Positions 57,410 through 64,000 of a stretch of 64,000 nucleotides of DNA are shown here, one piece after another. This DNA comes from Metallyticus violacea. Lineage: Eukaryota > Arthropoda > Insecta > Mantodea > Metallyticidae. Position 1 is the stretch's first letter; the number at the start of each line of letters is the position of its first letter. Where the stretch lies: NCBI GenBank assembly GCA_030762175.1, contig CM060841.1, positions 10,296,501 through 10,360,500 on the forward strand, given 5' to 3'. Made by a program: the position numbers and the translations under genes. The notes under the pieces were generated by a model, which did no database searches, was not told where the DNA came from, and was given only the letters and a program-made list of their open reading frames with translations.

Positions 57410-57470
57410 TATAGAAAGAAAGAAACAAACAAACAAACAAAGAATCAAAGAAAGAAACAAACAAACATAC
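57410..57470. repeat. AAAC/AAAG-rich low-complexity tract
   Basis: Runs of GAAA and CAAA units (AAGAAACAAACAAACAAACA). Confidence 0.8.
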
Positions 57471-59280
57471 AAACCAAAAACATGTACATTGGACACAATT
57501 AATCAAACTACAGTTTCCTGTGCTATCATTTATTTGATACTTGCATACTAAAATTTGAAAATAGGAACGGTTTTATTTTCTATAACTTTTTTTTGGAAGG
57601 AAAAAATAATGTTCTGATCTTCCTCCAATTAATTTGTAAACAGTCATGATTTCAGGAAGCACAAATATAAACTTGCTTTAATATTTTTTGTTTCTTATAG
57701 ATTATTCCATAATTCTGATATTGAAATGAAGCAAGATTTACAAATAACAAACAAAAAGGGGAGGGGAAATGTCACAAATTAATGTAATTATATATTATGA
57801 ATATAATACTAAAAAGTTTTTCTCATCCATTTTTCTATGATAACATGCTATTTGAGAATTATTGCAAATATCAGCAAATGTTTAACAATAAATCATAGCT
57901 TCAAATAAAATGATTTTAAAATACACAGAAGAAAATAGTTCTTGGCAAATACCATCACATGTTGGCACTAATGACATTGCAGATAAACTAGCAAAAAAAA
58001 GCCACAAAGTTAATTTGAAAAAATAAAATTATGAATATTAATACAATAGGTCATCAATATTCAAATGAAATCAAAAGCATAAATACTCCATAAAGCTAAC
58101 CAGAGTCTTAGAAAAAGATAGGCAGAAATAACACAAAAGAAAGATGTGTCAATTTTTCGATTTAATGAGGGATATGATTGCTTTTACAGCATACTTTTAC
58201 AAGGTTTACATTTATAATATAGAAAAATGCACACTAGACTCATACACAAGGAAAGAACATACTGATCAGACAAAATGATGCACCATTATAAAACCTTCAG
58301 TGCTTTCTATTGGGAAGAAAGAAACTAAATCGGTTAAGTGGTCTTAAATATGGTTACCATAAAATAACATGTTTTTAACTAAGATTTTTTGATGAATGGA
58401 TATTTATAATGCAGAAGTCAACATTTATTTTTATGATAAACAAAACACATCTACTGCCAACTTGATAGCAACAAATAAATGAAAAATAATTTCGAAATTC
58501 TTTATTGTGAAGCTTAGGAAAAAAGTTTAAATTTCAGCATCCCCAATGGCCACTAATAACCAACCAGCATTTATTTTTAATACTTTTTACAATCTGAACT
58601 TAAGAATCTTTATTTTGAAATATTAAAACCAGCTGATAATCTGGGATACTGGCTTAAGAAGTTTGAAGATGTATACTTAGGGAATTGTAAAATTTGCAAT
58701 GAAATAGATTTACATATTTTACATTACTTGAAACATATTTTTTTTTACAACTTGGTAAAATTAGTAATATTATCAAATATATAATTACAATTTCTGATAT
58801 TTTATGATTGTACGGAGTGCTTTCATTGCCAATTTGTTTTTTATAACTACAAAATTCTTGAAAAATGGAAAATATTATTTATATTATCCTAAAAATGAGA
58901 ACATATTTTATGCATATTTTGAAACATTGTATCAATAAATAATAGCAAAGAAGCAAAATCACTGTATCAGCAGTTTTTGAAATGACTAATGGAAATAGTT
59001 TATTACATCACTCTTAACATTACATATTCCTTTGGAAAAGGAGTCAGTAAGCCATGGACTCATGAATGGAAAATTTGAGATTTCAATTTTGCTAGGATTG
59101 TCCTTCCTACCTGAAGCTTTTTCCAGGTTTCCTTTAATCCTCTTCAAAGATAAAGGACATAAAATGTTCTAAACTTGATCTGGAACACTTCAATCTCAAA
59201 ATTCCTTTTACATTCATTTCATGCATCACTGGTGTCCAGAATACTTTATAAGTTTTGGTATTCCTTATGTTTTTTTGTTT
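57471..59280. other. AT-rich intergenic DNA
   Basis: Nothing recognised. Confidence 0.4.
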
Positions 59281-59395
59281 TTTTTTTTTTTTAATGGTGT
59301 TCAATGTTCGCTTTTACTACTGAGATACCACAGGCAGGATTCCTAATGTGAATGCAGATTAATTGAATTGGTAATTGGAAAAGGGAAAATGTCCA
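59281..59395 (-). repeat. SINE family 2, partial
   Basis: Poly-T (59279-59292), then AATGGTGTTCAATGTTCGCT and ACTACTGAGATACCACAGGC, matching the family's 3' end in complement. The body is only partly recognisable. Confidence 0.55.
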
Positions 59396-60539
59396 CCAAT
59401 TTTAGAATTGATTTTATTAAAATCTACTTTGTAATTCCATTCAAACTAATCATCAATTTTATTCAAATGGTTAAATTCTACAAGTTTGTAATGCATCTCA
59501 AAATTGTACAAAACTGTGTTTTAAAATTATTTTTAGTTTTCTCAAAACATGGTTGCATGAACATTCTTCCCTTTCCTAAGCAATGATTTAATTATCTACT
59601 TCTTTTATTGTTCAAGTGGTACTGATTGTTAATTCAAGAAAAATGATAATAGCCATACAATAAATCATTTTCATCTGGTCTTTGTTCCACCAATCAATTA
59701 TAAAACAATTTCAATCTTGGCAATATTTTAGCAAGTACATTATCCTGTGTGGTACATAGCCAAGGTTGAGAATATTTAGAAGCTTGTGATACCAATGCAC
59801 TTTGTTTCCAAGTAGTTTTTCTTCTCCTCAGCACATTTAAATTGCAGAAAGCTCTAGCAATTTTAAACTTTCCTTTTATATCCAACAATGAATGACTCTA
59901 TTATATCAGAAGTTCTCTTCGTATATAAAGATCAATTTTGGCGCTTGATACAGTTAATAATACTGAAGTCACAATCTTGACTGTTCTTAGGATTATATAG
60001 AATGATATCTATTACACAGACATTACTAATGCATGGAGGAAGATTTTAGTTTTGCTATGAAAATTAAGAGCCAAAACTCTGAATGTTATACTTCATCTCT
60101 TAATTCTTAGTCAGCAAGCTTTGAAAATAATATCATCTGTTTTAAACACCATATACAGCTTCTAAATTGGAATTTAATATGCATTTTATTGGACTTCCAC
60201 TTTACTTTCAATGAAGATCATTAATTCTACAATACTCAAATTATCAACTCAAATATTTATATTTTGAGCATTAGAGCTTGGATTTTTATGTAACTACATA
60301 TTTCATACGTGCATTCCAAAATGGGAATCTCTAGAAATAGACAGGCAATTAACCTTTAAATTTTAAAAATTGATGTACCTATTATAACATGTTCCTAAAA
60401 TTACACATTACATTCTATATTTTTGTACATAACACATTACGCATTTTAGTGTTTATTAAATACTCATTATTTACATGTTTTATAATTTTTAAACTTTTAT
60501 CTTATATTTTACTTTTTTCATAAATTCAAAGCAAAATGT

Positions 60540-60658
60540 TAGGAATCTCTTCTGAGTCAAAATATTTAGAACACTTTTTATTCTTTCACTTTATGAGATT
60601 TACATGTAAGGGAAACCATAAAGAGCATTTAAATATGTTGACTCAGAAGAGATTACTA
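60540..60658. repeat. 29-bp inverted repeat with 61-bp loop
   Basis: The arms 60540-60568 and 60630-60658 pair at 27 of 29 positions (core ATCTCTTCTGAGTCAA with its complement). Confidence 0.8.
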
Positions 60659-62179
60659 ATGTGTTTTTCATTGTGTTTGATTCCAAATTGAATTAGTACC
60701 GAAAATATTAGGAGTTTATTGTTAGTGAAAATCACTCAACCATAATATTTGTTCTCTTTCTCACTGTAAAAATGCACTGCAGTTTGTAAAAAAAATACAT
60801 TAAAGAGAACAGCAGATACAACAATGGTTATGTCTTTAGTATAGCCCAAATTATCATTGTGAGTGAAAATTGGCAATACTTTACTGTGAATGATAATGCA
60901 GTTTGCTGAAAAGTTGCTACATACTATTGGTATTTGATTAACCTGCAAGTACTCACTAGGCAAAAAGTTCTATTGTAGTCACATGTGAGCATTCTGCTCA
61001 TGGTAGAGCTTTTTATTTTTCTGGATATTGTTTTAATTTTCAGAAAATAAAATGACAACATATATGTTAGACATCACTTCCTATAATACTCAGTAGGAGT
61101 CTGTGAAAAATTTGGAAATTGTAGAACTCTCCTTGATTTTGTTGCAGTGTTAATTCAATTAGTATTCTTCCTCTGCTCATTTTCACACAAGAAAATCATG
61201 ATATCTAGTTCTTGGACATCAAGAAAAATAATACTCAAACAAAGTCACTCAAGCCTTTTCACCTTGTGGAAAATATTCTCAACAGGATGCTGGTGGGAAT
61301 GTTTTGCATAATTGTAACCACGGGCTATTCAAAAGAAAATGGAATTTTGAGGACAAAAGAAGGTTTTTGATGACTATGAACTTCAAAATAAAGAACAACT
61401 TTCACTATATAGGTGACTATATAGATGACTATATAGTCCTCTGGTATCTCCAAAAAAACTGTTACATAATTGGTCATACAGTAAGAACAATGCTCACAGC
61501 AGTATATGATCTTAAGAAGACTTTAAATATGGCAGACATGGTGATTCATAAACTTCAAACTATATCAGCTTATACAGAAAAAATAAAAAAGTTAGCTAGG
61601 AAAAAAAACAAACAAACAAACTTATAAGGAATCTCTAAATATTTACCCTTTAAAATATGTGAGCAAATGTTCATATAGCAACTATTCATAAATTAAATAC
61701 CAATTTAAAGTTTATAAATGAATATCCAAAATCATAATGAGCTCCAGAAGAATCAAGGAAATAGTGAACAGTTCATTTCACAAGTTAAGCACTTTCCCAG
61801 ATTATGTTGATGGCAAGTTCTACCAAATTACAAGTTATATTAAATGCAAATCCAAGTATCTAATTTTTCTATGTGCCACAATAGTGAAGCTAATGATACT
61901 TCTTAGAACATTATTGCAAGGGCAATGCCTTTCTCAAATATATGCTGGTAACATGATACCATTTTGAGAGAAGTTTCTCTAAAAATAAGCACATGTAGCC
62001 AAACAAAATTTCAACTAAGGCAATAGAAAATTTGGAAAATTATTATTTAATAGTTTATACAAAAATTCTATTGAAATATAATTTTAAATGCAAAAATGTA
62101 AGAAATATGTTTTTCAAAACATTTTTATTCTAATGTTCTAAAATTTATTTTAAATTTAATATTTGTTGTAGAAATTATT
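60659..62179. other. AT-rich intergenic DNA
   Basis: The frames at 61304-61627 and 61737-61967 have no convincing motif. A YIDDYIVLW string in the first lies within a short GACTATATAGAT-type repeat and is probably accidental. Confidence 0.35.
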
Positions 62180-62335
62180 TAATGGTGTTTAATGCCTGTT
62201 TTAACTATTATGGAATTTTATGGGAAGGAATTGCTTCAGGCCTAAATTTAGCCCCTGGAATTTTTCACTAATGAGGACAGAAAACCTGGAAAAAATCTGT
62301 GTGGGAGTATGGTCTTAGTAGAATTCAAACGACAT
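62180..62335 (-). repeat. SINE family 2, diverged partial copy
   Basis: AATGGTGTTTAATGCCTGTT at the left, GGCCTAAATTTAGCCCC, and an AGTATGGTCTTAGTAGAATTC region where the B-box area would be. It abuts the Penelope-like element. Confidence 0.5.
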
Positions 62336-62341
62336 ACATTT

Positions 62342-62395
62342 TATAAACAATGTAATACAGTTTTTTTCACACTAATTCCATTCACTTACATAAAA
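62342..62395 (-). repeat. Penelope-like element 1, inverted 3'-end fragment (left arm)
   Basis: Complementary to 62915-62968 at 53 of 54 positions. As the right arm is the sequence downstream of the endonuclease frame, the left arm is an inverted piece of the element's own 3' end placed upstream of the frame. Confidence 0.88.
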
Positions 62396-62418
62396 AGATA
62401 TTCAAAGAACAAGGAATT

Positions 62419-62877
62419 ATGTTAGCCCCAAAGAACAATTTTAATATAAAGAACTTATTAGGTTGCAGAGTAAAGGACTATATGCCAACAGAACAAAAGT
62501 CAGGTATTTATGAAATAGAATGTACAGAGTGCGATAAAAAATACATTGGAAAAACGAAGAGGAATTTGGGAATCCGGAAAAAAGAACACTTCAGAAATAT
62601 TTGCTTAAAACAAATTGATAAATCAGCAATAGCAGTGCACTTTTGGAATAAAAATCATGAAATTAAACCAGAGATAAAACTACTTAAACAACTTCATAAT
62701 GCAATAGAACTTTCCACTTGGGAAAACATTTTCATTACAAAAAATAAGGATAATTTGATGAATTTCGATTTCCCTCCATTGGATGAACTCAGCAAATTCT
62801 TAATAGAACCAACAGATGCCGCCACAAGAACATCAAGAGACCCAACTGCCACGTTTAACAGTTTGTCAACAGGCTGA
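62419..62877 (+). CDS. Penelope-like element 1: GIY-YIG endonuclease C-terminal domain (5'-truncated ORF)
   Basis: An open frame of 152 residues. KSGIYEIECTECDKKYIGKT (about residues 28-47) carries the GIY and YIG strands of a GIY-YIG nuclease with the Cys pair seen in Penelope-like elements. RNLGIRKKEH supplies the conserved Arg, and SAIAVHFWNKNHEI and ELSTWENIFI (with the catalytic-type Glu) complete the domain. The tail PPLDELSKFLIEPTDAATRT is typical of the end of these proteins. Family members normally carry a reverse transcriptase of several hundred residues upstream. None is here, so the copy is 5'-truncated. The frame itself is intact. The stop TGA (62875-62877) lies inside a hammerhead-like motif. 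Confidence 0.85.
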   Translation: MLAPKNNFNIKNLLGCRVKDYMPTEQKSGIYEIECTECDKKYIGKTKRNLGIRKKEHFRNICLKQIDKSAIAVHFWNKNHEIKPEIKLLKQLHNAIELSTWENIFITKNKDNLMNFDFPPLDELSKFLIEPTDAATRTSRDPTATFNSLSTG

Positions 62878-62909
62878 AGATGGGAGGGATCGCTCCCGAA
62901 ACATATGTC
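62874..62909 (+). ncRNA. Hammerhead-ribozyme-like core in the Penelope element
   Basis: CTGAAGA (62874-62880, consensus CUGANGA) is followed by a hairpin GGGAG-loop-CTCCC (62882-62897), GAAAC (62898-62902), ATAT and GTC (62907-62909). This fits a type I hammerhead with a two-base-pair helix III. Weak points: an extra T at 62881 at the base of helix II, and little pairing for helix I. Penelope-like elements are known to carry hammerhead motifs. Activity is doubtful. Confidence 0.45.
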
Positions 62910-62914
62910 CAAAA

Positions 62915-62968
62915 TTTTATGTAAGTGAATGGAGTTAGTGTGAAAAAAACTGTATTACATTGTTTATA
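62915..62968 (+). repeat. Penelope-like element 1, 3' end (right arm)
   Basis: Starts five bases after the GTC of the hammerhead-like motif. Inverted partner of 62342-62395. Confidence 0.88.
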
Positions 62969-63293
62969 TGCATACCACTCCATTGTCAACAGCTTCGTAA
63001 GTACATTTAATTGATATACATTTTGTTTACCAGCCTTCCCTTAGTAACTTAGCTCTTGAATCAGTAATTGGTTGGTATGTTTTTGTGTTTATGTTAATAT
63101 TGATTGGCAGCCCAATCTAAAAATTTAAAAGAATGTTAATTTGTATTTTCAAAACTTTTGAAGATTAATGTTGGCTACAGGGGCAGAGAATTGTAATTGC
63201 TGTAGTAAAAATTATTTTAATGTTACATCTGGTTTTTGATTTAAAGTAAAACTACTTAAAAATCATATCAACACATTAAAACTCTCTTGATGT

Positions 63294-63477
63294 TCCACTT
63301 TTTAAAAATTTATTTAAAAGTAAACTGGGACATGTTTCAAGAGGCACTAGCTCACATTGTCAACCATTCAACGACTAACGGATCTGATCAGGTGCAAAAT
63401 GTAAGTGACTGTGCTCACTCTGGTGGTCTGTTGATGAACTTATATAATATGTTGTCTGCTTCTGGTATGTCAAAATT
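63294..63477 (-). repeat. Penelope-like element 2, inverted 3'-end fragment (left arm)
   Basis: Aligns in complement with 63827-64000: TTTATTTAAAAGTA, CATGTTT, GAGGCACT.GCTCACATT, CGACTAA.GGATCTGATC, AATGTAAGT.ACTGT, CTCTGGTGGT.TGTTGATG and TATATAATATGTTGTCTG. It has one ~12-base insertion (GTCAACCATTCA). Confidence 0.88.
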
Positions 63478-63509
63478 AATAAGTCTGTTCATATTTTTAT
63501 ATGAATTTT

Positions 63510-63900
63510 TTTCCATATACTGAGTTCATTTAAATGAAACAGAACCCAGACCAATAGAAGAAAATTCTGGCATATATAGAATTAATTGCAGAAATTGTGA
63601 TAAGGTGTATATAGGAAAAACTTAAAGGAATTTGGGTGTTAAGACTAAAGGAACAGTGGAGAAATATAAAATACAAACAGATAGAGAAATCAGCAGTGGA
63701 AGCACACTTTTGGAAGGAAAACCATGAAATAGAAAAATACATCATATTATTAAAGGCAATTGAACACCCAAATGAACTCAGTATAAGGGAAAAATTTATA
63801 TAAAAAAGTATGAACACAGATTTTTGAATTTTGACACACCAAAATCAGACAACATATTATATAAGTTCATCAACAAACCACCAGAGCGAGTACAGTTACT
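63510..63900 (+). pseudogene. Penelope-like element 2: decayed GIY-YIG domain
   Basis: Reads ENSGIYRINCRNCDKVYIGK followed by Thr, a stop (TAA at about 63624) and RNLGV, then shifts frame. The GIY, paired Cys and YIG features are clear. The C-terminus reappears as FLNFDTPKSDNILYKFINKP and PERVQL near 63818-63895, matching the NFDFPPLDELSKFL region of element 1. The stop and shifts make it a pseudogene. Its sequence is distinct enough from element 1 to be another subfamily. Confidence 0.75.
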
Positions 63901-64000
63901 TACATTTCCCACCTGATCAGATCCATTAGTCGTTTAATGTGAGCGAGTGCCTCACAAAACATGTTCCAGTATACTTTTAAATAAGTTTTTAAAAAGTGGA
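63827..64000 (+). repeat. Penelope-like element 2, 3' end (right arm, cut by window end)
   Basis: Covers the last codons and 3' UTR of element 2 and is the inverted partner of 63294-63477. Pairing continues to the last base of the window, so the element extends beyond it. Confidence 0.85.

Noticed and set aside
61304..61627. Frame with a YIDDYIVLW string resembling the reverse transcriptase YxDD box of a Penelope element upstream of the GIY-YIG frame
   Set aside because: The string comes from a short GACTATATAGAT-type repeat, the surrounding residues lack the other polymerase motifs, and the region is separated from the endonuclease by a SINE fragment and an inverted arm.
63340..63470. Independent short ORF at 63287-63523 as a gene
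   Set aside because: It is the inverted copy of the Penelope element 2 3' end read in antisense.
1..64000. CRISPR arrays, bacterial operons, phage or integrated viral genes
   Set aside because: No regularly spaced direct repeats, no operon-like packing of frames and no viral hallmark proteins were seen.

Overview
This window looks like AT-rich nuclear DNA of an insect or a close arthropod relative. It has long intergenic stretches, one spliced gene with large introns, and a dense layer of decayed transposable elements: mariner/Tc1 DNA transposons, non-LTR retrotransposons, tRNA-derived SINEs and Penelope-like elements. No bacterial, organellar or viral gene organisation is visible. The species cannot be fixed from this sequence; the mix of many mariners and many tRNA-SINEs suggests a large insect genome, which is an inference.

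Layout. 0-5 kb: a possible short secreted-protein exon on the minus strand near 0.5 kb, then pieces of LINE reverse transcriptase and LINE 3' end on the plus strand, with LTR-like DNA between them. 5-13 kb: SINE copies, a LINE fragment at 8.1-8.5 kb, and a structure at 9.1-11.0 kb in which two copies of a ~235 bp repeat face each other around a LINE endonuclease/linker fragment. 13.5-17.1 kb: a SINE, an internally deleted mariner-type remnant, a nearly end-to-end degenerate mariner and a second truncated copy of the same mariner. 17.1-19.6 kb: the most complete LINE (endonuclease plus reverse transcriptase, minus strand). 20-28 kb: a miniature transposase derivative, more LINE 3' halves and a SINE. 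30-34.4 kb: two further mariner remnants and two LINE RNase H/zinc-knuckle tails. 35-43 kb: mostly featureless AT-rich DNA with a tandem duplication, a perfect 33-bp inverted repeat, SINEs and another mariner.

Host gene. From about 43.4 to 53.5 kb on the plus strand there is a convincing three-exon gene. A GC-rich first exon (donor after 43699), a second exon (50900-51128) and a third exon (52861-53271, stop, then polyadenylation signals) join in phase 2 and phase 0 without a break, giving 269 residues from the ATG at 43530. The product is a small membrane protein with two closely spaced transmembrane helices and three PPxY motifs, the kind of ligand bound by WW domains of Nedd4-type ubiquitin ligases. 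Intron 1 (7.2 kb) and intron 2 (1.7 kb) hold SINE, mariner, transposase and LTR-like insertions.

53.5-62 kb is very AT-rich and mostly unassigned, apart from degenerate coding-like pieces at 55.5-56.9 kb. The right end (62.3-64.0 kb) carries two different Penelope-like element fragments side by side. Each has a GIY-YIG endonuclease reading frame and each is preceded by an inverted copy of its own 3' end. The first also has a hammerhead-ribozyme-like core overlapping its stop codon. This pair is the most interesting structure in the window.
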